This document shows positions 8,874-17,237 of a DNA stretch of 64,000 nucleotides, piece after piece. Position numbers and translations under genes: made by a program. Under the pieces are notes generated by a model. The model saw only the letters and a list, made by a program, of their open reading frames with translations. It searched no databases and had not been told where the DNA came from. Every line of letters starts with the position of its first letter. Position 1 is the stretch's first letter. This DNA is from Fodinibacter sp038258215. Its GTDB lineage: Bacteria; Actinomycetota; Actinomycetes; Actinomycetales; Dermatophilaceae. Where the stretch lies: contig JBBSQC010000008.1 of NCBI GenBank assembly GCA_038258215.1, positions 1 to 64,000 of the forward strand, read 5' to 3'.

Positions 8874-10394
8874 ATGGGATCACAGCGGGGTGTCGCAGTC
8901 CTCGACCGCGAGGCCCCCGATGGACCGATCAGGGTCGACACCCGGTCCCCGGAGGACCACCGACGTGCTCGGCGCCGCGCGGTGTCGCTGTTGCTCATGA
9001 GTGCCGTGGTGCCGGGCACCGCCCAGCTGGCTGCGGGCCACCGCGGCCTGGGGCGGTTCGCCCTGCGGGTCTGGCTGGGCCTGTTGTCGGCAGCCGTCGC
9101 GGTCGGCCTCCTGGCCCTGGTGAGCCGCTCCGCGGCGCTCACGGTCGTGACGCACCGCTGGACCCTGACCCTGCTGCAGTACGTGCTCCTGGGGGTGGCC
9201 GCGCTCTGGGCGGTGCTCCTCGTCGACGCCTGGCGCCTCGGGCGGCCCGACCGCCTGCCGCAGCGCGAGCGTCGGGGGCTCCTGGTCGCTCTCCTGGCCC
9301 TGCTGCTGGTGCTTCCGGGAGGGGCGGCGTATGCCGGCGTGAACGTCGCGAAGGCCCGGTCGGCGATGGCGGCCGTGTTCGGGACCGGCAACGCCGTGGG
9401 GGCGGTCGACGGCCGCTACAACATCCTGCTCCTCGGGGGGGACAGCGGCGTCGGACGCACCGGGATGCGGCCGGACAGTCTCCAGCTCGTCAGCGTCGAC
9501 GCGGACACCGGCCGCGCCGTGCTGTTCGGCTTCTCCCGGGAGACCGAGAACATCTCGTTCCGGCCCGGCTCGGTGATGGCCGGTCTCATGCCGCAGGGGT
9601 GGAGGTGCGGTGACGAGTGCCTGCTCAACGGTCTCTACACCTGGGGTCAGGACCACGCCGACGAGTTCCCAGCGGGGACCGCCGACCCCGGCATCCTCGC
9701 GACGACCGAGGCCGTGGAGGCGCTCTCCGGTCTCGACGTGCAGTATCACGTGCTCGTCGACCTCAAGGGGTTCCGCAGCCTCGTCGACGCGGTCGGGGGG
9801 CTGGACATCTCCGTGCAGCGGCGCACGCCGATGGGTTCACAGTCCGAGGTGGACGGCGGGCGGGAGAAGGGGTGGATCGAGGCGGGGAACCAGCACCTGG
9901 ACGGCTACCACGCGCTCTGGTACGCCCGGAGCAGGGCGAACTCGACGAACTACGAGCGGATGGCCCGGCAGCGGTGCGTCGTGACGGCCCTCGTCGGTCA
10001 GACCGACCCCCAGACCGTGGTGCTGAACTTCGGGGCGATCGCCGAGGCGACCAAGGGCGTGTTCCAGACCGACATCCCCCAGGCCGCCCTCGCCAGCCTG
10101 GCCGACGTGGCGGTGCGGACCAAGCAGCAGAAGATCACCTCGGTCAACTTCGTCCCGCCCCTCATCAACCCGTGGGACTACGACCCCGCGGTCGTCCACC
10201 GGGCCGTCGCCACGGCGATAGAGGCGTCCGAGGCCAAGGACGAGGAGAAGGCGCCGAGCGCGAGCGCGTCACCCGGGGCATCGGCTGCACCGACGAAGAA
10301 GGCCGACCCGACCCCCCAGGCCGTGATGGCCCGGCCCGGCACGGATCCGGACGCCAGCACGGCCGACCTCGCCGACGTGTGCTCCGCGGAGTGA
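8874..10394 (+). CDS. LCP family glycopolymer ligase with four N-terminal membrane helices
   Basis: Protein of 506 residues with an ATG start. Unlike the other two LCP proteins here, it has an N-terminal block of four hydrophobic helices (about 38-58, 62-85, 98-122 and 140-162) before the extracytoplasmic LCP core (about 178-400). The core carries ILLLGGDSGVG, GFSRETENI and a MARQRCVVT box with the conserved Arg. The usual PRD motif is changed to SRE, a family variant. Its Cys pair near C243/C247 and a C-terminal Cys may form disulfides. The tail (about 450-506) is Ala/Pro/Ser-rich. A LicD-type gene follows on the same strand after 127 bp. Function as a polymer-to-peptidoglycan transferase is from the family. 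Confidence 0.88.
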   Translation: MGSQRGVAVLDREAPDGPIRVDTRSPEDHRRARRRAVSLLLMSAVVPGTAQLAAGHRGLGRFALRVWLGLLSAAVAVGLLALVSRSAALTVVTHRWTLTLLQYVLLGVAALWAVLLVDAWRLGRPDRLPQRERRGLLVALLALLLVLPGGAAYAGVNVAKARSAMAAVFGTGNAVGAVDGRYNILLLGGDSGVGRTGMRPDSLQLVSVDADTGRAVLFGFSRETENISFRPGSVMAGLMPQGWRCGDECLLNGLYTWGQDHADEFPAGTADPGILATTEAVEALSGLDVQYHVLVDLKGFRSLVDAVGGLDISVQRRTPMGSQSEVDGGREKGWIEAGNQHLDGYHALWYARSRANSTNYERMARQRCVVTALVGQTDPQTVVLNFGAIAEATKGVFQTDIPQAALASLADVAVRTKQQKITSVNFVPPLINPWDYDPAVVHRAVATAIEASEAKDEEKAPSASASPGASAAPTKKADPTPQAVMARPGTDPDASTADLADVCSAE

Positions 10395-10521
10395 GCGGCG
10401 CGATTCGGGAGACCGGGCCCGGTTCGGGATACTGGGGTGTCGTGTGTCACCGGCCGCCTGCGGCCCGGTGCCCTCACTCCTCGTCCCCCGGTGCCCAGCT
10501 CACCGTCCCGATAGGCCCGCG

Positions 10522-11727
10522 ATGCTGAACAAGTCGTACTCCCTGCTCAACTTCCTCAACCGCACCCACTCCCCGGCCTTCCGTCACGGAGTCGGGGCCG
10601 CGGCCTACGCCGGAACCCTGACGGTCACCGGGCGCCCGTCGATCGCCCGGCTGGTGCGGACCCAGTTCGTGGAGGACGAGACGAAGTACGCTTTCCGCCT
10701 CGCAGGCTGGGTGCTGCGCCGCGGCTGGCCCGGGCTCGAGACGGTCACCGACGACTTCTTCGACTTCACTCTCGGCGCCGCACCGGCCGACCTCGATCAC
10801 CTCGACTCCTTCATCACGGCCCGTCACGGGTCGCTGCCCGAGTACCTCTGGCGTGCCGACGACCTCTTCGTGCGAGCCGCGCGCATCCACGCGCAGCTCG
10901 ATGCCGGAGCGAGCGACATCGAGGACCTGCGCGCCGACTTCTACGCCCGCGCGGACACCCTCCTCCCGCTGGTCAGCGAGGCGCACGGAGCCCTCTCCCC
11001 GCCCAGCGCGCCCCGAGAGGGTGACTTCGACCTCGGGGACGCGCGCACCGCGCTCGCGGACCTCGCTGTGGTGCTGCCCGTGCCGCGGTGGCGGTGGTTC
11101 GTCATCTCGGGCACCTTCCTCGGCCTCGTGCGGGAGGGCGGCTTTCTGGCCCACGACTACGACGTGGACGTGGGGATCGCGTTCGACCCCGCCGTCATGC
11201 CGGCCATGATCGAGGCGCTGGAGGCCGACCCGCGCTTCGTGGTGAAGAAGGTGGACCACGCCCAGTCGGTCGAGCGCACCGACCAGGGCCGGTACGCCGT
11301 GGAGCGGTCCCTCGCACTCGTCAAGCTGATCCACACCAACGGCATCAACGTCGACGTCTTCGTGCACCACCGCGAGGGCGCGATGACGTGGCACGGGTCC
11401 TCGCTGCACCGCTGGGAGAACACCGCCTTCGACCTCTCCGACTACACCCTCGAGGGCGTGGGAGTGCTCGGTCCGGCCGATGCGGACCGGTACCTCACCG
11501 AGAACTACGGCGACTGGCGCACGCCGGTGACCGACTTCAACTGCACCACGGGGACCCCCAACCTCGTCATCACCCGCAGCTTCCGCTCGGTCGCCCTGTT
11601 CCTCACCCGGCTGGCGCACTTCTCGGCGGGCGACCCGGGGGAGTACGCCAAGCTCAGGGCGACCCTCGTCGCCGACGGCCTGCTGCGCGACGAGCAGGGC
11701 GTCCTCGCCCTCGAGCGCCTCGTCTGA
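10522..11727 (+). CDS. LicD-type phosphotransferase family protein
   Basis: Protein of 401 residues. The ATG at 10522 (MLNKSYSLL) was chosen because upstream in-frame residues look non-coding. The central region has the LicD/fukutin nucleotidyltransferase-fold signature: SGTFLGLVREGGFLAHDYD (about 195-213), whose DYDVDV acidic residues would bind metal, then NGINVDVFVHH (about 273-283) and a C-terminal YGDWRTPV box. LicD proteins transfer phosphocholine or a similar phospho-group to teichoic acids and glycans. The substrate here is unknown. It lies between an LCP gene and an ABC exporter pair, which supports modification of a wall glycopolymer. A second LicD domain is in the fusion protein at 24050. 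Confidence 0.8.
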   Translation: MLNKSYSLLNFLNRTHSPAFRHGVGAAAYAGTLTVTGRPSIARLVRTQFVEDETKYAFRLAGWVLRRGWPGLETVTDDFFDFTLGAAPADLDHLDSFITARHGSLPEYLWRADDLFVRAARIHAQLDAGASDIEDLRADFYARADTLLPLVSEAHGALSPPSAPREGDFDLGDARTALADLAVVLPVPRWRWFVISGTFLGLVREGGFLAHDYDVDVGIAFDPAVMPAMIEALEADPRFVVKKVDHAQSVERTDQGRYAVERSLALVKLIHTNGINVDVFVHHREGAMTWHGSSLHRWENTAFDLSDYTLEGVGVLGPADADRYLTENYGDWRTPVTDFNCTTGTPNLVITRSFRSVALFLTRLAHFSAGDPGEYAKLRATLVADGLLRDEQGVLALERLV

Positions 11728-11761
11728 CCCGATGCCCGCCCTCACCCCGCAACGTGTGCCG

Positions 11762-11767
11762 TATCCT
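11762..11767 (+). promoter_or_regulatory. Candidate -10 box for ABC exporter operon
   Basis: TATCCT in the 96-bp gap before the permease start at 11824 would give a 5' leader of roughly 50 bases. GAGG lies about 12 bases before the ATG. No clear -35 is seen. Confidence 0.3.
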
Positions 11768-11823
11768 CGGCTCGGCGCAGGCCGTGCCACCCTCACCCGA
11801 CATCCCGAAGCGAGGTCCCGCCG

Positions 11824-12618
11824 ATGATCCAGCGGATCAGGGCGGTCTGGCGTCGGCGTGAGATCGTCTGGACCCTCGTGCTCCGCGACCTCCGGGTGCG
11901 CTACTCCCGCAGCGTGCTCGGCTACTTCTGGACCGTCCTGGACCCGCTCCTCATGGCGTCCGTCTACTTCGTCGTCTTCACCCTGGTGTTCAAGGCGCAG
12001 CGGGTCGCCGACACGCCGTACTTCCTCTACCTGCTGAGCGGTCTGCTCGGGTGGCAGTGGTTCACCGGGTCGGTGAACGACACCACCAAGAGCCTGCTCC
12101 AGGAGGCCCGGCTGGTCCGCTCCACGAACATCCCCCGCGAGGTGTGGGTCGTGCGGTGTGTCCTGGCCAAGGGTGTGGAGTACCTCCTGTCCCTGCCCGT
12201 GCTGACCGGGTTCGTCATCTACTACCTGGTCATCGGCAAGGTCGACCTCAACTGGCAGCTGGTGCTGTTCCCACTGGGGATCGCCATCCAGTTCGTCCTG
12301 CTCGTCGGGCTCGGGCTGCTGCTGGCCCCCCTCACCGTTCTGGCCACTGACATGCAGCGGGTCGTGCGGATCGTGCTGCGCTTCATGTTCTACCTCTCGC
12401 CCGTGCTCTATGGGACCCGATACGTGCCGGGTGCCCTGCAGTACGTCCTGCGCCTGAACCCGCTCAACGGCATCCTGTCCCTCTACCGTGGTGGCCTCTT
12501 CGAACGCGGGGTGTCCTGGGTGGACGTCGGGATCAGTGTGGCCATGTCCATCGTCCTTCTCGTGCTCGGCCTCACGGTGTTCCGACGCCTCGAGCGCGCG
12601 GTCCTCAAGGAGATCTGA
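11824..12618 (+). CDS. ABC-2 type polysaccharide/teichoic acid export permease (Wzm/TagG-like)
   Basis: Protein of 264 residues with about six membrane helices and the ABC2_membrane layout. The start MIQRIRAVWRRREIVWTLV and the amphipathic RDLRVRYSRSVLGYFWTVLDP stretch (positions about 22-42) are typical of TagG/Wzm exporters. A late MFYLSPVLYG motif (about 184-193) is also characteristic. It would form the membrane channel that flips lipid-linked glycopolymer across the membrane, with the ATPase whose start lies 4 bases after its stop. The pair sits downstream of LicD and LCP genes, so the cargo is most likely the teichoic-acid-like polymer of this region. Confidence 0.9.
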   Translation: MIQRIRAVWRRREIVWTLVLRDLRVRYSRSVLGYFWTVLDPLLMASVYFVVFTLVFKAQRVADTPYFLYLLSGLLGWQWFTGSVNDTTKSLLQEARLVRSTNIPREVWVVRCVLAKGVEYLLSLPVLTGFVIYYLVIGKVDLNWQLVLFPLGIAIQFVLLVGLGLLLAPLTVLATDMQRVVRIVLRFMFYLSPVLYGTRYVPGALQYVLRLNPLNGILSLYRGGLFERGVSWVDVGISVAMSIVLLVLGLTVFRRLERAVLKEI

Positions 12619-12622
12619 GCCG

Positions 12623-13372
12623 ATGAGCGTCGTCATCAGCACCCAGGGCGTGGGGGTGGAGTTCTACGCCTCCCGCCGACGCCGGCTCCAGGTCCGCGAC
12701 CTGCTCTTCCACGGCCGGGCGGGCTCCTCGACGGACACCTTCTGGGCGTTGCGGAACGTCAGCTTCGACATCACCGCCGGGCAGGCGGTCGGGCTCGTCG
12801 GCGGCAACGGCAGCGGCAAGAGCACCCTGCTGAAGATCATCGCGGGGGTGCTGCTGCCCGACGAGGGCGAGGTCGCCGTGGATGGCGGGGTCGCGCCGCT
12901 CATCGAGCTCAAGGGCGGTTTCCGCGGGGAGCTGACCTGCCGTGACAACCTGTACGTGCAGGCCGCGCTGCACGGCCTGTCCAACGACCAGATCGACGAA
13001 CGCTTCGAGAGCATGGTCGACTTCGCCGGGCCGCAGGTGCGGTCCGCCCTCGACCGGCCCTACCGGCACCTGTCCTCGGGCATGCAGGTGCGTCTCGGGT
13101 TCGCCGTCATCTCGGCCCTCGACGAGCCGATCTTCCTCGTCGACGAGGTGCTGGCGGTCGGCGACAAGGCGTTCAAGGAGAAGTGCTACGCCCGGATGGA
13201 GAGCCTCCTGTCCGAGGGACGCACCCTCTTCCTCGTCTCGCACTCGGAGAAGGACCTCCGCCGGTTCGGCACGCGTGGTCTCTACCTGAGCGCCGGGAGC
13301 CTGGTCATGGACGGGCCCATGGACGAGGTCCTCGCGAGGTACGACGAGGACCAGGGCACGGCCAAGGCCTGA
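12623..13372 (+). CDS. ABC exporter ATPase (Wzt/TagH-like)
   Basis: Protein of 249 residues starting at ATG 12623, 4 bases after the permease stop. It has Walker A GGNGSGKST (about 61-69), an LSSGM signature (about 150-154), Walker B IFLVDEV (about 170-176) and a switch His in VSHSEKD. The N-terminal stretch VEFYASRRRRLQVRD is typical of the polysaccharide-export subfamily. It ends at about 249 residues without the C-terminal carbohydrate-binding domain found in O-antigen Wzt, so it resembles the short TagH/RfbE form. It powers polymer export with the preceding permease. Confidence 0.92.
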   Translation: MSVVISTQGVGVEFYASRRRRLQVRDLLFHGRAGSSTDTFWALRNVSFDITAGQAVGLVGGNGSGKSTLLKIIAGVLLPDEGEVAVDGGVAPLIELKGGFRGELTCRDNLYVQAALHGLSNDQIDERFESMVDFAGPQVRSALDRPYRHLSSGMQVRLGFAVISALDEPIFLVDEVLAVGDKAFKEKCYARMESLLSEGRTLFLVSHSEKDLRRFGTRGLYLSAGSLVMDGPMDEVLARYDEDQGTAKA

Positions 13373-13410
13373 CCCTTGAGCGGCCCGCACCGGTTGTGAT
13401 TGCCGGGCGG

Positions 13411-13428
13411 GACCGGAGCGCTCCGGTC
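13411..13428. terminator. Perfect 18-bp palindrome between convergent genes
   Basis: GACCGGAGCGCTCCGGTC is a perfect palindrome after the ABC ATPase stop (13372). It overlaps the stop codon of the convergent DUF2304 gene (13427-13429). As RNA it folds from either strand, so a bidirectional terminator is plausible. There is no U-tract. Confidence 0.45.
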
Positions 13429-13810
13429 ACCGACGCGGTTCCGGGACCTCGCCATCGTCGGCTGCCGCGGTCGGGGGCGCCGCGGCGGCCTCGTCGAGTG
13501 CGATTCGCCGGGCGAGTCGGGTGTAGCTCGTCTCCATGTCCCGGAAGCGCATGTAGGTGGTCACGGTCGAGGACAGGAAGGCCACCACGAGCGCGTAGAG
13601 CAGGACGTCCGTGCCTCGCCCCACCCCGACGATCGTCGCGATCTTGTTCCACACGTTCGGGACGAGGATGGAGAACACCGCGAACCCACCGAGCACCAGC
13701 AGCCCGAGGCGGCGCAGGGCCTGGCTGCGCTCACCGGGGGAGCGGAAGAGCCGAGCCGCGACGAACACGACGACGGCGATGAGGAGGACCTGGATGAGCA
13801 GGATGTTCAC
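13427..13810 (-). CDS. DUF2304 domain membrane protein
   Basis: Protein of 127 residues with a GTG start. Three hydrophobic segments (about 3-20, 33-52 and 66-86) are followed by a charged helical tail containing RFRDMETSYTRLARRIA, the usual DUF2304 ending. DUF2304 proteins are small membrane partners often encoded next to GT2 dolichol-phosphate-mannosyltransferase-like enzymes, and the GT2 gene lies 49 bp upstream on the same strand. A membrane-anchoring or partner role for that transferase is inferred. Confidence 0.8.
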   Translation of the reverse strand: MNILLIQVLLIAVVVFVAARLFRSPGERSQALRRLGLLVLGGFAVFSILVPNVWNKIATIVGVGRGTDVLLYALVVAFLSSTVTTYMRFRDMETSYTRLARRIALDEAAAAPPTAAADDGEVPEPRR

Positions 13811-13859
13811 GACGACGGCTCCTCGGTCGTGCGGCCCGATCGGTGCCTGGTGGGCCCGG

Positions 13860-14531
13860 TCATCGCAGGATCAGCTCGGCCAGGATGTTGACGGCGTTCC
13901 ACAACGACTGTCCTTTCGCCCGGGAGTAGTCGGTGTAGAGGATGTGCACCGGGCTCTCGCCGTAGCGCACGTCCAGGGCGCCGATCTGGTGGACGAGCTC
14001 GGAGGCGTGGGCCATCCGGTTCTGGGTGATGTCGAGGCGTGAGACGACCCCCCGCGACATCACGCGGAGACCGTTGTGGGCGTCCGAGAGCCGGGTGCCC
14101 GTCGTCCAGTTCGTGTACCCGATCGCAGCGCGCAGCACGAGGCGCTTGGCGAACCCGGCCTCGGTGCGGTCATCGAGGAACCGTGAGCCGAACACCACGT
14201 CCAGGTCATCGTGCTCGGCCTTCACGAGCATGTCCCGGACGTCGTCGACCTGGTGCTGGCCGTCGGCGTCGAAGGTGACCACCCAGCGAGCCGACGGCAC
14301 GGTGAGGACGTACTCGAACCCGGTCTGGAGCGCGGCACCCTGACCGAGGTTGAGGGGGTGACACACCACCACCGCGCCGGCGGCCCTCGCCTCGTGGACA
14401 CTGTCGTCCGTCGAGCCGTCGTCGACGCAGACGACGTGGGGAAATGTCGCTCGTACGCTGCGCACGACATCGCCGATGACGGTGCCCTCGTTGTAGAGGG
14501 GGACCACCAACCAGACATCGTCATAGCTCAT
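13860..14531 (-). CDS. GT2 family glycosyltransferase (DPM1/polyprenyl-phosphate sugar synthase type)
   Basis: Protein of 223 residues from ATG 14529-14531. The GT-A fold motifs are clear: PLYNEG (11-16), DDGSTDD (37-43), and FDADGQH (87-93) with the metal-binding DxD. A late acceptor-loop region contains DAHNGLRVMSR. Short single-domain GT2 enzymes of this kind usually load a sugar onto polyprenyl phosphate in the cytoplasm. It is paired with the downstream DUF2304 gene and divergent from the unrecognised gene at 14613. An upstream frame extension was rejected because its codons look random. The donor sugar cannot be told from sequence. Confidence 0.88.
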   Translation of the reverse strand: MSYDDVWLVVPLYNEGTVIGDVVRSVRATFPHVVCVDDGSTDDSVHEARAAGAVVVCHPLNLGQGAALQTGFEYVLTVPSARWVVTFDADGQHQVDDVRDMLVKAEHDDLDVVFGSRFLDDRTEAGFAKRLVLRAAIGYTNWTTGTRLSDAHNGLRVMSRGVVSRLDITQNRMAHASELVHQIGALDVRYGESPVHILYTDYSRAKGQSLWNAVNILAELILR

Positions 14532-14600
14532 TGAGGGAAGCGTATAGGAGTGCGTAGTACCCACCACTCGTGCCGAGCCGGGCCTCCAGCCGGTGACTCG

Positions 14601-14606
14601 TAGTAT
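14601..14606 (+). promoter_or_regulatory. -10 box of leaderless promoter for gene at 14613
   Basis: TAGTAT lies 6 bases before the ATG at 14613 with no ribosome-binding site between. It sits in the 81-bp divergent gap with the GT2 gene. Confidence 0.5.
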
Positions 14607-14612
14607 TGAGCC

Positions 14613-15647
14613 ATGGAGGGTCAGAACCACTTTTATGGGCACAGTGCTGCGCTTGCGGCCTACCTCGGACTGCCTCGGCCCCGCCACGTGCGCGGCCTCG
14701 TCCAGCACGGGTGGACGACCGTCTCGCCGGTCAGTACTCATTTTCGCGACTTTCCCCGCATCGGTCGTCGAGCAGGTGACCGCACCCGACTTCTGGTGTG
14801 GTCGCACGAATCTCGGGCGTGGGACCCAGTCGACGACAGCCGAGACTCCACCCCCATCGGCTCCCAGTTCGCGTACCTTGCACGGGCGGCGCCCGGCGGA
14901 GCCCAGCCACGGGACGACCGCGACCGGGTGGTCCTCATGCCGGTACACGGCATCCAGACCCAGCGTGTGCGAGGTGATCACCGCGGACTTGCACACTCGT
15001 GGCGGGAGGCAGAGGGTCCGGCTACGGCGTGCCTCTACGCCTCGGATGCCGCTGAACCCGAGATCCTCGGTGCCTATCGAGGAGCAGGGCACCGTGTGGT
15101 GGTTCTGGGTCAGAGGTCCGACCCCACGTTCCTGTGGCGCCTGTGGACGCTCCTGGGGCGAGCCGACCGCGTGGTGTCCAACCGACTGTCAACGCCTGTC
15201 CTCTACGCGGCTCACCTCGGCGCGGATGTCGGCGTCTACGGCGACGCGCTGCGCATCGACGGTGAAGACGACGGTCAGTACGAGCGCGTGCGTGGCCTGT
15301 GGCCCGAACTTCACGCGGAACACGCGGATCAGGCGATGGCCCAGTCCGTCGCCAACGCGGAGCTGGGGATTGCGTCCATGCGTGCGCCGCAGGAGCTGGC
15401 CGTACTGCTCGGATGGCACCGACCGACCGTCGTGCCGGGTATTCGGTACTGGTCGACGTCGGTCGTCCAGCGCGCCGTCATCAATCTCCACCGCCGGTCG
15501 GCTGCTCCAGTGTCGGTGGAGTCCGGCGCTCCTGGCGGGCTCTCTCACCTCGCCTGGTTGCGCGGCGCAACCAGCTACCTGCCCAGACCGCTCCCTCGTG
15601 TGATTCCAGCGGCCGGCGCAGAGGTCGAGCCACTCCACCTGGGCTGA
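14613..15647 (+). CDS. Uncharacterised protein, probably surface polysaccharide biosynthesis
   Basis: Protein of 344 residues with an ATG start. I do not recognise a named family. The N-terminus has FYGHSAALAAYLGLP followed by RGLVQHGW, a pattern reminiscent of proteins in capsule and teichoic clusters that resemble GT-B or CDP-glycerol transferase folds (a QHG box). The middle has VLMPVHGIQ and later RADRVVSNRLSTP and LGADVGVYGD, consistent with a Rossmann-like second domain. It has no membrane helix or signal peptide. It is flanked by GT2 and flippase genes, which supports a polysaccharide role. An overlapping open frame at 14593-15603 was discarded because its Ser/Arg-rich translation has no fold-like pattern. 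Base composition here is less GC-rich than in the flanks. Confidence 0.6.
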   Translation: MEGQNHFYGHSAALAAYLGLPRPRHVRGLVQHGWTTVSPVSTHFRDFPRIGRRAGDRTRLLVWSHESRAWDPVDDSRDSTPIGSQFAYLARAAPGGAQPRDDRDRVVLMPVHGIQTQRVRGDHRGLAHSWREAEGPATACLYASDAAEPEILGAYRGAGHRVVVLGQRSDPTFLWRLWTLLGRADRVVSNRLSTPVLYAAHLGADVGVYGDALRIDGEDDGQYERVRGLWPELHAEHADQAMAQSVANAELGIASMRAPQELAVLLGWHRPTVVPGIRYWSTSVVQRAVINLHRRSAAPVSVESGAPGGLSHLAWLRGATSYLPRPLPRVIPAAGAEVEPLHLG

Positions 15648-15657
15648 ACGACACTTC

Positions 15658-17082
15658 TCAGTGAGAGAGGGCTCGACGGAGCGTGAGCACGGCGATCACC
15701 GCCAACGCGAAGGCCATGAGGATCCTGGCGAGCAGCCCACCACCGCTTGTGGGTAGGGCTGCACCAAGGAGGCACAAAGCGATTCCGGCGGACGTGGGTG
15801 CGGCGAGTCGTCGCTCGTCCCAGCGCGTGACGCTGACCCGACGGGCCAGGAGAGCCACGCCGAGGGCCATGCAGGCGTAGGTCACGGCCATACCTGTTCC
15901 GAGTGCTGCCGGTCCTGTGCGTTCCGCCAGAGCCCACGCGACCGCGACTCCGATGACGAGGGCGGTCGGAGTCACCACGGCGAGGCCCGCACTGCGTCCT
16001 TCGGCGAAGACAAGGTGGACGTTCGCGAGGTAGAGCACCGACAGGACGCTGCCGATCGCGGCGAGGCCGACCGCCGGCGTCATGCCCTTGGGATCGTATG
16101 ACGCTGGGGCGAGGACCTGCAGGATCAGAGGGGCGAGAAGCGAAACGCCCCCCGCGATCAGGGCGGTGAGCGCGGCGATGTCTCTCCCGGTGCGTTCGAG
16201 GACTGGTCCGCGCAGCCTGGCGTCCGCACGGTAGACCACGGGAGCCCACGCATTGTTCAGCGAGGACGTCACGACACCTGGAGCCGCCCCCACCAGAACC
16301 GCCAGCTGTAGCCGACCGGCCGTTCCGGTGTCGAAGATGTGTCCTGCGACGAGCACCAGCGAACCGCTCGCCAGATAGATGGCAACCTGATGGGGGATCG
16401 TCGGCATGCCGATGCGGAGGGCCTTGCGAGTGTCGCCGGAATGATGTGTCGACCTGCCCCTGCAGAGGAGGAGCCCAGCGAAGGCGGTGAGCAGATAGCC
16501 CACCGCCACACCGCTGAGAAACGGCACAGGACCAGGCTCCGGGGCCGCCAACACCGCGAGGAGGCCCAGCACTGGCCCGCCGAGCGCGGCTCCCAACGAG
16601 AGAAGCACGAAGGGAACGGGCCGGTCGAGCACACGCAGGTAGGACTGGACATTCACCACGACTGAGTAGCCCGTGGCCGCGACGGCTGCGAGCACGAGTG
16701 CGTCGGTACGATCCAGACCGGTGGCCCGGGCAAGTGGGCCGGCGAGACCGACGGCGAGGACCCCGAAGACTCCCGCGGCGAGGGCTCCCCGGCGCACCAG
16801 GGAGCGGGCCCCGCCGACCCCGGACCTCTCCAGGATCCCGTGCCGAGTGATGGCCGCGGCCAGTCCCAGCCCGAAGAGGATCATGCCCACCTGCACGATG
16901 ACGAGCGCGGTTGCGACGACGCCGTATCCGGTGACGCCGAGAAGCCTGGTCGCGAAGGGGGCTATTGCGCCGTTGGCAAGGATGGGGGCGGCTACCCCGA
17001 GAGTGTAGATACTGCCGCGCCGCAGGACCGTGCGGCTGTGGCCCGAGCTCGCTTCAGTCGTCACCGACACACACAACCACAC
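15658..17082 (-). CDS. Wzx/MATE-type polysaccharide flippase
   Basis: Integral membrane protein of up to 474 residues with about 12-14 hydrophobic segments and few charged loops, matching the oligosaccharide flippase (MOP superfamily) layout. GSIYTLGVAAPILANGAI near the N-terminus and RLLGVTGYGVVATALVI resemble Wzx helix 1-2. It would flip lipid-linked oligosaccharide units outward. The start is ambiguous between three in-frame GTG codons (17082, 17070 and 17064). The last gives VTTEASSGHS and may be truer. A TTGACT hexamer on the minus strand near 17098 could be its -35. The stop is only 10 bases from the convergent gene before it. Confidence 0.78.
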   Translation of the reverse strand: MWLCVSVTTEASSGHSRTVLRRGSIYTLGVAAPILANGAIAPFATRLLGVTGYGVVATALVIVQVGMILFGLGLAAAITRHGILERSGVGGARSLVRRGALAAGVFGVLAVGLAGPLARATGLDRTDALVLAAVAATGYSVVVNVQSYLRVLDRPVPFVLLSLGAALGGPVLGLLAVLAAPEPGPVPFLSGVAVGYLLTAFAGLLLCRGRSTHHSGDTRKALRIGMPTIPHQVAIYLASGSLVLVAGHIFDTGTAGRLQLAVLVGAAPGVVTSSLNNAWAPVVYRADARLRGPVLERTGRDIAALTALIAGGVSLLAPLILQVLAPASYDPKGMTPAVGLAAIGSVLSVLYLANVHLVFAEGRSAGLAVVTPTALVIGVAVAWALAERTGPAALGTGMAVTYACMALGVALLARRVSVTRWDERRLAAPTSAGIALCLLGAALPTSGGGLLARILMAFALAVIAVLTLRRALSH

Positions 17083-17237
17083 GGTGCTGACGAGTCAACA
17101 CACATCCGCAGCCCACATCGCGAGTGGCGAAGTCGGCAGCGATGCCACCACCGATGGACGAGAGCCATTTCGTGAGGCATGGTAAGCGGGTCCCACCTCG
17201 GGGACGCCGGATTCGCCACTGCCCGAAAGGGGCCAGA

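Noticed and set aside
10474..12642. Long open frame of about 722 codons on the minus strand
   Set aside because: It is an antisense shadow of the LicD and ABC permease genes. The translation is rich in His, Asp and Arg with no fold-like pattern.
14593..15603. 336-codon open frame overlapping the gene at 14613
   Set aside because: Ser/Arg-rich random-looking translation. The 14613 frame has an ordered pattern and a -10 box.
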